From positions 2,666,001-2,730,000 of the forward strand of contig JAVHJL010000004.1 in assembly GCA_036971715.1 (NCBI GenBank): 64,000 nt of DNA, given 5' to 3'. Position numbers and translations under genes: made by a program. Under the pieces are notes generated by a model. It was not told the origin of the DNA, did no database searches, and was given only the letters and a program-made list of their open reading frames with translations. The DNA is from Arthrobotrys musiformis (Eukaryota; Ascomycota; Orbiliomycetes; Orbiliales; Orbiliaceae). Of the stretch, positions 1-11,157 are shown piece after piece (within the stretch, counting starts at the first letter, position 1; every line of letters starts with the position of its first letter).

Positions 1-63
1 GGTACGTCCATTGTGTCATCGTATTCAAAAGAGACTCCTACTAACATGTCTTTCTCCCTACAG

Positions 64-89
64 GTGCTGCTGCTTCCGAGGAATCGTAG
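64..89 (+). CDS. C-terminal exon of a gene starting off the left edge (partial)
   Basis: Bases 2-63 look like the end of a gene: a GTACGT donor after the single exon base at position 1, a perfect TACTAAC branch site near 39-45, a pyrimidine-rich stretch and a CAG acceptor at 61-63. Joining base 1 to 64-89 gives codons for GAAASEES followed by TAG at 87-89. Eight residues are too few to name a family. An alanine run followed by an acidic-serine tail is a common type of protein end and does not identify the gene. The call rests on the splice signals and clean frame only. Confidence 0.5.
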
Positions 90-1729
90 AGAGGTGGTTC
101 ATTGGGGTTTTGATTATTGCGCGATTTGCGTTTTGTATCTTTTAATTGTACATACCTCGAGGTGAGGAGTGAAAAGCAAGAAAAGGAAACCATTTAGATG
201 GTCAGCAAACTATATATAACAACCGTTTACTATTCGTTAGTTTCTTTTTGAGTTCTAGATGTGGCTGATACTTTAGTGGAGAGATCGTGGGTCAATTGAC
301 AGATTGAACAATCGATCCGTACGCTGTCGTGAAAATCTGATAGTCGAAGGCAACATATCGAGGGTTGAGTCAAGAGAGTTCCTCTGGGCCGAAGGGGTCG
401 AAGATGTAGCCTTAAATTCATATCCAAAACCTGCATGAAGGATTCCTGTGTCCGCCAAACCCCGGGACTTTCCGTCGTTTCGAGGGCGTCATCTGACCAT
501 GCGACATTACTGGAGAGAGGGAGAGACAGCTGTGCCGCGTTTAGACCTTCCGTTGTTGCCTCAAATGCGAAGGACTTGTGAGAAAAATCACGATGTATGG
601 GTGTGCCACCGGCTTGGGATCACACACACCCACCTCGGAAGCCGCATACATACATGGTTACGTTCCGCCCCCAAGCATTCCCCGAATTTTCCCCAACCTT
701 TTCCTTCTCAAGTCTTGTTTCCCCTCTTCCTTCCTCCACATCCTCCTGATCACCGTCGGTTTCGTCGAACAAGGCTAGCTGGACCTTCATCCGCGAACGG
801 GTTCAAGAGCTCTGGGCATCATTTTAGGTCCAATCAATGCCTGCCCCATCTCTTAAGCGATGGGGACCATGCAAGGTTTGTCCAGAGATTCGGTGCAATT
901 TACAACAATATGGTCGCCGGGGATAAGGCTAATGAACATGCAAGATGGCATCTCATACTTTCACAATGCACAAAAAAAAAAAAAAAGACCAAAGTAAACA
1001 CAAACCGCCGGGATTATCACTGGGATCTGGACAATTCTGCGAGGACCGGGAAGCGGACGCAAGTAGTTAGAGATGGCCCTTGCTTTTGGGAACCTCCCTC
1101 TTCCGTGAGTTGCTGAACATTATCGTCAAGGCGCCAAGGCATAGCAAAGATCTTCATTTGGGGACTTGTTTGGGACGGGAAAAGACCAATCTATTTCGTA
1201 ATTTTGCAGGACCAACCGGCATGAATAGGATCGTGAACGATGCGTGTGGCGAGCTTGGTACATACTTGGGTCTATAATATGATAAGCCCCCTAACCCAGG
1301 CTGCATACTATTATGATACTTACTCTGATGCAACGAGGCCGAGAAATTTATAATGAAAATTAAAAGATAGAGGTGAAAAAAAAAGTGGCCGAGTCTGTGC
1401 TTCTGGTTTCTCATTAGTATGGTCCTTTCGAGGTTGGAGTACTTATGGATGCATATGTGCCAGCCAACTGTCATGCTACATTCTTTGTCTTGGTCTAGGT
1501 TGGCTCATCAGGAGTAGCAGAAGGAGTCGGCCGGTGCATGCAGTGCAGCAGCTTTTCTGATCTGGGAACCCCATCTTTCCAATTTACACATCTTTGCTCT
1601 TTTCTATCATCCGGTTCCTTTTTTGTTTTTTAGTATTTTTGGGAATACTGTTGGCATGCGGTCGCCATACGTCGCTTTTCCAGGGACCAGCAGCAGCAGC
1701 AGTAGCACTCGTTCAGATTCAGCGCCGTG
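90..1729. other. intergenic stretch, no gene recognised
   Basis: Probably the 3' flank of the left-edge gene and the promoter and leader of the next gene. It contains an A15 run at 972-986 and a short CAG triplet run near 1688-1702 in the leader just before the ATG at 1730. A 222-codon frame at 448-1116 begins with GTG, resembles nothing and runs through the A15 tract as polylysine, so I do not call it a gene. Confidence 0.6.
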
Positions 1730-3313
1730 ATGGTGGATAATATCTTGTACAGCATAATAGCAGCAGCCCTGGTTGGTGTTGTTGCCATCTTCCCCACAGC
1801 CTCGTGCGCGAAACCGCCGTGTTCCACAAGCTCCACGCCCGTCTGCCTCAACCTCCAGAATTGCACCAATGTCGACGCTTGGGGTTTACAAATCGAAGTC
1901 GGTACGAAAGGCCAGGCACGCCAGAAGATATGCCTTGTTCCGTCGACCGTTATAAATGCCACTTACACTTTGGGGTCGGAGATATGCAACAACTACAATA
2001 GCAACGGTCTGAACAAGACATGTCAAGCGAGCCACGGTGGTGCTTTCGATAGAAGTTTGTTGGCTGGGTTTGCTAGCCGTAGCACGTCCATGTACAACGG
2101 AGTCGAGGGGTTTTGGAACGACCTAAACGGGCCTGTGGAGACATTTGGAAATGTGGAGTTTGCGGTCGCCGGGTTCACGCAATTGAAGGATTATGAAATC
2201 GGTGTTGTTACCAATGGTACGAAGTATAACCTCGGACAATTGGGACTCGGTCCCAAATCGTCCTTTTTGCAAGCCTTGAAGGATCAAGGATTTATCGACA
2301 GGTTGGTTTTCGGCTTCGACGCGGGAAGCCAGAGTCCGTATAACCCCCGTCCCGGTCACATTGTTTTGGGCGGATACGACCAATCTCGCGTCGTAGGCAA
2401 CTTTGCGGAGTTTGATATCAACTATGAGGATACGGAATTCAGGCCGTGCCCGTTTAGGGTTGAGATTCAAAAAATCGATGTTTTGTTCGAGAAGACTATG
2501 AAGACGACTGCGTTCATAGATATGGAATCCCGGAATCCGTACGCATGCATCGAACCTTACGATAATTTATTCCGGTTTCCCTCGGGGAGACTAGCATCAC
2601 TCGAAAGTATAGGCCTTGGACAAGGAAGGGTCAACAGCGACTGGTTGCCAAATCTGCAAGTCAACGAACCGGGCTGGAGATACAAGGCTGGGAATCCCGG
2701 AGCGTTTTCTCTCGATATAGTCCTGAACGGGCTCGATGAGGATTTCAAAATAGTCATCCCGAACGAAGAGCTGGCGCATCCGCTCAGAGGGATCGATAAC
2801 AACGGCTCTTGGGCTGTTGATAGTAACTATACAGAGTTGAATATATTCCAGGAATCTGCAGTCCGCAATACGATTGTGCTCGGGAAAGCCTTTTTGTCAC
2901 AGGTTTATCTAGCTGTCGACTACGAAGCTGGGAAGTTCTACCTTGCGGCTTCGTCGCCTTCCACGGCCGGATGCAACCCCGTGCCGTTTGGTTGTTCGAA
3001 CGACGGCGTGAAGAAAGGCTCGATAACCGTTGCCGGGTATGTCGGCCTTGCATTTGGGATATTGTCATTTTTGATATTGGGTATCTTACTCGGTCTGGGT
3101 ATCTGGTTCTGGAAATCGGGTAGACTGGATCGGTATAGACGGAGAGGCGTGAATATCACCGAACGGGTACCGGACTTTGGGCCGTATACCCAGCAAAATA
3201 CAAAGGACATGAGGGCTCTGGCGCGACAGGCGTCGTTACGGCCTTGTAGTAATGAGAGTCCTGACCGGCAGACATTCGGGTCGGCTATAGGACTACGGAG
3301 AACAATGTCCTAG
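1730..3313 (+). CDS. membrane-anchored pepsin-like (A1 family) protein without catalytic aspartates
   Basis: Single-exon 527-residue protein. The frame also opens one codon earlier at a GTG, but the ATG at 1730 is the eukaryotic start. Residues 1-28 form a hydrophobic signal peptide. The body has aspartyl-protease architecture: strings such as YNLGQLGLGPKSS, GHIVLGGYDQSR and IVLGKAFLSQVYLAVDYEAG match the pepsin lobes and the conserved final strands of family A1. Both catalytic loops are degraded. The first DTG-S region reads LVPSTVINATY (about 69-79) with no Asp, and the second reads AFIDMESRN (D264, then MES instead of TGT). A strong transmembrane helix lies at about 434-461, followed by a basic cytoplasmic tail of roughly 65 residues. 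Several N-glycosylation sequons fit an extracellular body. I infer a non-proteolytic surface or wall protein. A normal yapsin would keep both DTG motifs. Confidence 0.8.
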   Translation: MVDNILYSIIAAALVGVVAIFPTASCAKPPCSTSSTPVCLNLQNCTNVDAWGLQIEVGTKGQARQKICLVPSTVINATYTLGSEICNNYNSNGLNKTCQASHGGAFDRSLLAGFASRSTSMYNGVEGFWNDLNGPVETFGNVEFAVAGFTQLKDYEIGVVTNGTKYNLGQLGLGPKSSFLQALKDQGFIDRLVFGFDAGSQSPYNPRPGHIVLGGYDQSRVVGNFAEFDINYEDTEFRPCPFRVEIQKIDVLFEKTMKTTAFIDMESRNPYACIEPYDNLFRFPSGRLASLESIGLGQGRVNSDWLPNLQVNEPGWRYKAGNPGAFSLDIVLNGLDEDFKIVIPNEELAHPLRGIDNNGSWAVDSNYTELNIFQESAVRNTIVLGKAFLSQVYLAVDYEAGKFYLAASSPSTAGCNPVPFGCSNDGVKKGSITVAGYVGLAFGILSFLILGILLGLGIWFWKSGRLDRYRRRGVNITERVPDFGPYTQQNTKDMRALARQASLRPCSNESPDRQTFGSAIGLRRTMS

Positions 3314-4742
3314 CATTTTCTTTTGGTACTTGTGCATTTTAGGGGGTTTCGTTTATCGTTTATAGTTCCGGTTTTTCTCCGCCCCTCTCCAGTTTAAGTA
3401 GGTAGCATAGAGCGGCTTTTAGATACTTTACATTTTGTTCTTTTCTCTTTTCCATTTATCAGGAGTACAGCGGCGCGAGCGGAGTTTTCTTTGTTTCTTT
3501 GTTTCTTATATATAAAGAGGACCACTACATTTATATATGGCTGCGATATCACTTCGCATTTGCTGTACCGCATTGTATCCTGACATGTTACACGGTCTAT
3601 ACCTCTTCCCAGAAAAAAGTACCCGGTCCATTTGTTTTAGCCTCGAGTCTAGGCGCTAGGGAGAGCATTTGTTTAATTACCTTTCGTTCACAAATATGCA
3701 TCATGTCAATCAGAATATAGCTTATTTCTCATCATCATCAGTCCCGTCTATTGTACGCTGCGCATAATCCCATACTGCGCATCGCAGTAAGCCCCTGAAC
3801 ATTTGGTAGGACGGAGCTTCGGGGCCAAACGGGAAGTGAAATTTTGAGGTGGGTGGCATCATCCAACGTGGCTGTGCGACACGAGACAGGCTTACAAGCT
3901 TTATAACTCAACTTTACATACGCAAGCAGGGTACCTATTTGAGTGTCTACGTGATCCGCCTGGTGCCTGCAGCGAACATCATCGATGTGCGTATAATTTG
4001 GATGTACATACCTGAGCAGTACTTCTACATTTTTGAACGGGTGGCTTTTCATATGATATCGGTTGTTATATTAAGGTAATTAAATTTAAAGGTGTGGATG
4101 GTGGATATACGTGGTGCATGCAGCCTCCGCTGTACATTCAAGACAGCTCGACAGGTCATCCACCCGTCAGCCAGCCCAGCCAGCCAGTCCTGTGGTCCGT
4201 TAGCTACCTAGGTACTTTAGGTAGGTATGGTAGTCCCGTACCGTACGAACTAGTACTTTAGTTGAATTCTCGAGGTATATGCTAGGTAAGTAAGTACTTA
4301 CATACAGTACTTAGGAACAGCTGGATCCATCTCTTCGCTGGCTCCATCGCGATCGATATCTCTGCCATCGCCAGCCTTCCCATCGATCCCAAAATCAATC
4401 CCAAGAGTTTGCTCTTTCGCCTTTTATAGACCTACCTCATTTTTTTATCTCGAACCCCAGTAACTTTAGGCGCTATTATAAGCTGACGTTACGTGGGAGC
4501 AAACTAGTCCTGCCTTCGTCCTGATAACCAAACCGGTTTCACATTGACAAGCAAAGCAGCAGAACGAACCTCTCGTTCTCGTTTTGTTCTTGTTCCTGTT
4601 CCTGTTCCTAAAATACCCAACAACACACCACAGCTCTCCGTCTCCGACACCTACCTCCTAACCAACCTAACCACTTTCCCTCCTCTCCATTTCTTTGGTG
4701 ACAGCTCGAAGCACGAGACCATCACCAAAGTATCCAGTCGAG
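3314..4742. other. intergenic: 3' flank and promoter/leader of the myosin gene
   Basis: No gene seen. A tandem TTTCTTTG-like stretch sits at about 3483-3510. From about 4200 to 4310, TAGGTA and AGTACTT words are clustered, including a perfect 12-bp palindrome GTAAGTACTTAC at 4290-4301. The pyrimidine- and CA-rich stretch from about 4560 to 4742 looks like the untranslated leader of the myosin gene. Confidence 0.5.
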
Positions 4743-7700
4743 ATGGTATGTTCGGTCCTATATCTCCATCCGCCGTCGGAGTCCGTTTCCGTTCCCCGAT
4801 GTCGCGGCTCCTTCCCACGCCTACGCCCTCTCAAGAGCTAACCTAGCGTTCGTCACATTGTATAGGCTGTCACTAAGCGGGCGGGGCGGAACAAAACGAA
4901 AGATGCAGCGGGGGTAACATCAAAGGTTCCCTTCATGAAGGCAGCTGCTGGAAGCTCTGCCGGCGGTCAAGGGGCTCCTAAGAAGGCTTTCTATGAGGGA
5001 TCGAAGAAGAAGGAAGTCGGTGTTAGCGACCTGACCCTCATTAGCAAGATCTCAAATGAAGCTATCAACGAGAACCTGATGAAGCGATTCGAAGCTGCTG
5101 AGATATACGTACGTCATCCCAACCGTCGAAACATCGTCGAAACATCACCGAAACATCGCGTCTTAACTCCATAATACCCTCGAGACTACATAATACCTCT
5201 TACCATATCAGACAGATGACTAACTCCATTGGCTGTCCGATAGACTTACATTGGTCATGTGTTAATCTCGGTGAACCCGTTTCGGGATCGTAAGTACTAC
5301 GGACTCATCAATCCATACTTACTTTTCTCTCCCTGGGGATTCTAACATCATGTGATAGTGGGAATCTATGTCGACTCCGTCATGGAAGCCTACAAAGGCA
5401 AGAACCGATTAGAAATGCCCCCACACGTCTTCGCGATCGCGGAAGCCTCGTACTACAACATGAACGCCTACCGGGACAACCAATGTATCATCATCAGCGG
5501 TGAATCCGGTGCAGGGAAGACGGAAGCTGCGAAGAGAATCATGCAATACATCGCCAATGTATCCGGAGGCCAACAAAACTCACACATTACCGAGATCAAA
5601 AATATGGTTTTGGCGACCAATCCGCTGTTGGAAGCCTTTGGGTGTGCGAAGACATTGAGGAATAACAATTCGTCGCGGCATGGCAAATACCTGGAAATCC
5701 AGTTTAATGCGCAGGGTGAACCATGTGGTGCAAATATCACAAACTATTTGCTGGAGAAGGCGCGTGTGGTTGGTCAGATCATGAATGAGCGAAACTTCCA
5801 CATCTTCTACCAATTTGCCAAAGCCGCTAGTCCAGGTTACAGAGGTTAGTACTATCGTTTGAGCTATAGCACACGAGTTTAATGTATGAAACTAGCAAAC
5901 AAGCCACTAACTTTTAACGTATCCTAGAATTGTTTGGTATCCAGACGCCTGAAGCTTACGCCTATACCTCCAACTCCCGATGCTTAGATGTTCCTGGAAT
6001 CGATGATAACAAAGAATTTAGCGAAACCCTCCAGGCGATGAAGGTTATTGGCCTTACGCAACAGGAGCAGGACGACATTTTTAGGTTATTAGCTGCCATT
6101 TTATGGCTTGGGAACGTCCAATTTCGGGAAGATGACAACGGAGGCGCAGCTATCACGGACTCTGGTGTTACTGATTTCGCAGCTTATTTGTTACAAGTTG
6201 ACGGTGCAGCTCTCAATAAGGTAAGACGATGGAATTGGGAAAATCAACTACAATTTACTTTCTTTTACTGACATTTTCTTTGAGGCTCTATCTATCCGTA
6301 TCGTTGAAACATCGAGGGGTGGAAGGAGAGGTTCTATTTATGAGTCGCCGCTCAACCCGGTACAGGCTAACGCCGTAAGAGATGCATTGACAAAGGCTAT
6401 CTATAACAATCTCTTCGAATGGATCGTCGACCGCATCAATGTCTCAATGAAGGCCCGCGAAGAGACATCCTACACAATCGGTATCCTCGATATTTATGGC
6501 TTCGAAATTTTCGACAAGAACTCCTTTGAGCAACTTTGCATCAACTACGTGAACGAAAAATTGCAGCAGATCTTCATCGAACTTACACTAAAGACGGAAC
6601 AAGAAGAGTATGTTCGAGAGCAGATTGAATGGCAACCAATCAAGTACTTCAACAACAAGATCGTGTGCGATTTGATCGAGGAGAAGAGGCCGCCTGGTGT
6701 TTTTGCAGCCCTCAATGACGCGTGTGCAACTGCTCACGCTGATTCGAGTGCAGCCGATGGGACCTTTATCCAAAGACTCAATGCCCTTTCGACAAATCCT
6801 CATTTCGCCCAGCGGCAGACACAGTTCATTATCAAGCACTATGCTGGAGACGTGACTTACCAGATCGAGCACATGACGGACAAGAACAAAGACCAGCTTC
6901 TTAGAGATATTCTTGAACTTATTGAAGCCAGTGACAACCAATTCTTGCACACAATCTTTCCCCAACAGGTCGGTGCCACGGATACAAAGGGCCGTCGGCC
7001 ACCGACCGCCAGCGACAAGATCAAGGCATCTGCGAACGATCTTGTGAACACTCTTTCCAAGGCGACACCTTCGTATATCCGAACGATCAAGCCAAACCAG
7101 AACAGGTCGCCGAAGGAATACGACTCCGCCGCTGTCCTCCATCAGATCAAATATCTCGGTCTCCAAGAAAACGTCCGTATTCGAAGAGCTGGCTTCGCAT
7201 ATCGTCAGACTTTTGAGAGATTCGTGGACCGATTTTACTTGCTGTCATCGAAAACTTCTTATGCGGGTGATTACATCTGGACTGGTGACCCACGATCGGG
7301 ATCTGAACAAATTCTTAAGGATACTAGGATACCTAAGGAAGAATGGCAAATGGGAACTACCAAGGCTTTCATCAAGACGCCCGAGACTCTGTTCGCCCTG
7401 GAGACCATGCGAGACCGATACTGGCACAATATGGCCATCCGTATCCAACGAGCCTGGAGAAACTACTTGAGATATCGGACTGAATGCGCTGTCAGAATCC
7501 AAAGGTGGTGGCGAAATCTTACCGGAAGCACTGATTTTGTCAAGTTGCGTGATTACGGCCATACTGTTCTTGCCGGAAGAAAGGAGCGAAGACGTTTCAG
7601 TATTATTGGATCCAGACGATTTATGGGAGACTACCTTGGCGTTGACAATAGAGGGGGATACGGCGAGCATATCAGAAATTCCGTTCAAATTCCAGCTAGT

Positions 7701-9108
7701 GATAGGACGCTATTCTCCTGCAGAGGTGAATTGTTGGTATCGAAACTAGGAAGATCCAGCAAACCGAACCCGCGATTAATTGTTCTCACCAATCGCAATT
7801 TCTACATTATCACACAGGCAATTGTCAACAACCAACTCCAGATTCTAGCGGACAGAACGATCCCACTCGGGACGATCAAGTTTATCGGAACATCAAATCT
7901 TCGCGATGATTGGTTCTCGCTGGGAGTCGGGGCCCCGGGACAACCGGATCCGCTCGTATCCTGCATCTTCAAAACGGAACTTTTCACCCACATGAAGGGC
8001 CTCATGACCGGAATTTTCGACCTTCGGATTGGCCCAACCATCGAGTACAACAAGAAGCCAGGAAAGATCGCCGTCGTGAAAACGCTTAAGGACCCGGCCG
8101 TTCTAAGGGATGACTTGTACAAGAGTGGAACGATCCACGTTGGCCCCGGTGAGCCTCCGAACAGCGTCTCAAGGCCAACTCCAAAGCCGAGATCAAAGCC
8201 GGCCAAGGCTATTACATCCGGCGGTCTACTCAAGAAGAGTGTCAACGGAAAACTTTCTTCCCAAGCCCGTGGGAGGGCAACACCTCAACCGCAAGCCCGC
8301 CCGGTGCCGCAACAACTACCCGGGGGCGGCAGTTCAACGGTTTCGAGCAACCCGTCGACGGTTATGCCTGCGGCAATGAAGCCTGTGACTCCAGTCCTTC
8401 AACAGCATTCCATGGCGAACGGATATGGTGGAACCCAAGAGAGAAATTCCATGGGGTCTTCCGTGGCCTCAACACGAGCTCCTCCACCGCCACCACCCCC
8501 ACCCGCGGCAGCACCCTCCCAAGATCCGATGGCCCGCGCTTTATACGATTTCGCCGGCCAGAGCGCGAACGAACTTACTTTGACAAAAGGGGAAATAATC
8601 ATAATTCTCCAAAAAGAGACCAACGGTAAGGGAGGCTTCCCATTTTTACACGCAACAATTATAAGAGGAAGGTCACAATAGTGGGGGAAACAAGAGCTGA
8701 CCCGGCTGACATATTTATTCTTGATTCCATATAGGATGGTGGCTTGCTAAAAAATCTGACGATACTCAAGGATGGGCGCCCAGCGCATATCTCAAGGAAG
8801 AGGAAGCTGCGAAACCTCCACCTCCACCGCCTCCACCGCCAGCCGTGGCTGCGAAGGCAAAACCTCCACCTCCACCCCGACCCAAGCCATCGGCAGCTGC
8901 AGCTGCAGCCGTGAGGAAGCCAAGCTCTATGCATCAGGCCGCAGAAACAGTCACTCTACCAGGAGCTACAAGGGCATCCAATCTCAGCGTGCAAAGTCAG
9001 TCTGATGGTGGAGCACCCAATTCAAGTTTGGCAGGAGGTCTTGCTGCTGCATTGAAGAAAAGATCGCAGGCAAATCGAGGGTCGGATGATGACAACGATG
9101 ACTGGTGA
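4743..9108 (+). CDS. myoA: class I myosin (fungal MyoA / Myo3-Myo5 type), seven exons
   Basis: Exons 4743-4745, 4866-5108, 5244-5289, 5359-5844, 5928-6220, 6285-8625 and 8735-9108 join to 1261 residues, close to the usual length of fungal myosin I. Exon 1 is the ATG alone. The resulting N-terminus MAVTKRAGR resembles that of yeast Myo5, which supports the splice. The motor has the P-loop GESGAGKT, switch II DIYGFEIF and a TEDS-site serine in GGRRGSIYE. Two IQ-like motifs follow (AIRIQRAWRNYLRYR, AVRIQRWWRN), then the TH1 lipid-binding domain, proline-rich segments, an SH3 domain (ALYDFAGQSANELTL, split by the last intron) and an acidic C-terminus ending DDDNDDW, the Arp2/3-activating type. 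Known family role: actin-based endocytosis and polarised growth at hyphal tips. PAK-type phosphorylation of the TEDS serine is the usual control. Confidence 0.97.
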
Positions 9109-11116
9109 AGACCGTGATGCTGCTACTTATTTGGATTTCTATTGACACGGTAGACGGTATATTATTAGGACCAGTTTTGCAAAACGAGTTCTAATGCCCT
9201 TGTGCTATTGTTTTATTTGATGAAGTAAGTTGCTGGGAAGCGGGTGTGGTCTTTTTTAGTCCTTTTTTTATCATTCTCTAAAGTCTTACTTCCTGCATGC
9301 ATTCCAAAAAAACTGCACACGATTGCTTTCCAATTACTTTTTTTTGATATCTGTTAGAGCGGCTGTTCCAGAATTGAGGTTTCCGTCACAGCATTTACAT
9401 GATGATCGAGACACCAAATTCCCCCTTCAATTGTGCCTTTTTTTCGTTTTTGTTTCCAAGTTTTTTATTATTTTTTGTTTTTTGTTTTCTCTATGCGGTA
9501 TTTACTTGCCTTGTGTATAGATGACAGCCTCGAATGACTAAAAATATCAATGTCCGCAAGAACTTGGCCCGTTGTTAGATTCCAATTGGATCGAGAGAGA
9601 TGGAGGTAGAGTGAGCGAGAGGGAGAAGGAGAAGGAAGGCTTCGTTGTAGATGAGTGACACGCGTGAGTGATATACATATAGCATACATACATACATGTC
9701 GAGATGCTCCGTAGGCCTTTCATTGGTGATTATTATATCTTTCTGCTGACGGCAATTGTCTCTGTTTGAAACCTTCTTTTGGGGGATATATCATCGATCA
9801 GCTGGTCCCCTTAAGCTTAAAAGCTTTTTTTTTTTTTTTTTTTCGCTTCCTTTCCCGCGGAAAGGGGAACGAGCTTGGTGGGAAAGTGGGAGGCGAAATT
9901 GGGGGGGTTGACAAATATGAATATATCTAGAAGCATCCATCTACAGCAACCTCGACCAATCGCGGACATCGTCCACCTCCGAACGAGGCAATTTGAAGGA
10001 AGGGAATGAAGGGACGATTGTACAAGTTTAATAAGAAAAGAAAGAAGAGGAAGAGGAAGAAGAAAATAAAGGGCCTTTTCTTACGTCAGGGCCGTCGTAT
10101 GTCTTGCTTCCGCTTTGTGGGATTTCACCAATGGGAGACATTTAAATATTAGATTTTTCTCTATTGATGCGGGCTGCAGCTGGCAATCGTGGGAAGAAAG
10201 CGAGGAAAATGAAAGGGAAAAATTTTTTCACTTTTTTTTTTTTTCATTTCAAAATAATTTTGATCATGAGTGGTCTTTGTGCGACGTTAGTTGGTCCGGG
10301 GGGCCTTTAGGGGCTCCTCATGTCATTTGAATTCTTGTGGTGGTGGTTTCGATTGTTAGATGTATTTACGTTGGTCGTGGGATCGTGGGCGTTTTCCGGC
10401 ATGCATATATCAGGACATCAATGCATGTTCCTAAGCCCCGTATGCCTTGTGCCCCAAAAGTAAAAAACAAAAAACAAAAAAAAAGACGGAAAGCAAGGAC
10501 AAACTACGAGACGAAGTTAGGAAGGATAGCAATTGGCTCCTTCTCTTTTTTTCGCAAAAGAAAACAAAAATAAAACCGGCTTTCCCTTTCGTCTCCCACG
10601 GGGGGTTACCCGGTGCTCCATAGACGGGTGTTTCTCGCTTCAAGTAGCTCTAGGGTCTAAATGTTAGCCGAAAGGTGGATATGCAACATGATATCTCCAC
10701 AGTTACGTTGTATCTAGCCAAGCTAGACTGTCCGTGGAGGAAAAAAGAGGGAATGGAAAGGGTCACAAGGTCAAGTTAACATGGAGCCCCCCCAGTTTTT
10801 TCGGGGCTAGAGGGCAGACGCCATGTTTGTTGAAGTTCTAGACACAATCAAGCCGCTATAAGGAGAAATAGGCATTTCTCCGGGATGTAGATGCTTCCTC
10901 CGCAATTATACGAGCGAAGCGTGATAAAGACCGGCATGGTGACCCGCAGTAGACTGGAGTTACTCCATAGTCTTCTCCACTTATGATCGTCTCAGGGATG
11001 ACCACGTAGGCCCTTTTTTAGCTCTCCTGGAGACAAGAGGTGATCAAGGGAAAAGACGACCAAAAAGCTAAAAAGCTGATTTTTCCAAGAGATAGAGGAG
11101 GTTAAGAGGAGGACGG

Positions 11117-11151
<35 letters not shown>
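11117..11151. repeat. A35 homopolymer
   Basis: Thirty-five consecutive A, the longest homopolymer in the window. It lies in gene-poor DNA with no gene just upstream, so a processed-gene poly(A) tail is not supported. Exact length may be affected by sequencing. Confidence 0.85.

Positions 11152-11157
<6 letters not shown>

Noticed and set aside
448..1116. 222-codon open frame on the + strand
   Set aside because: Starts with GTG, has no recognisable domain and translates an A15 run as polylysine.
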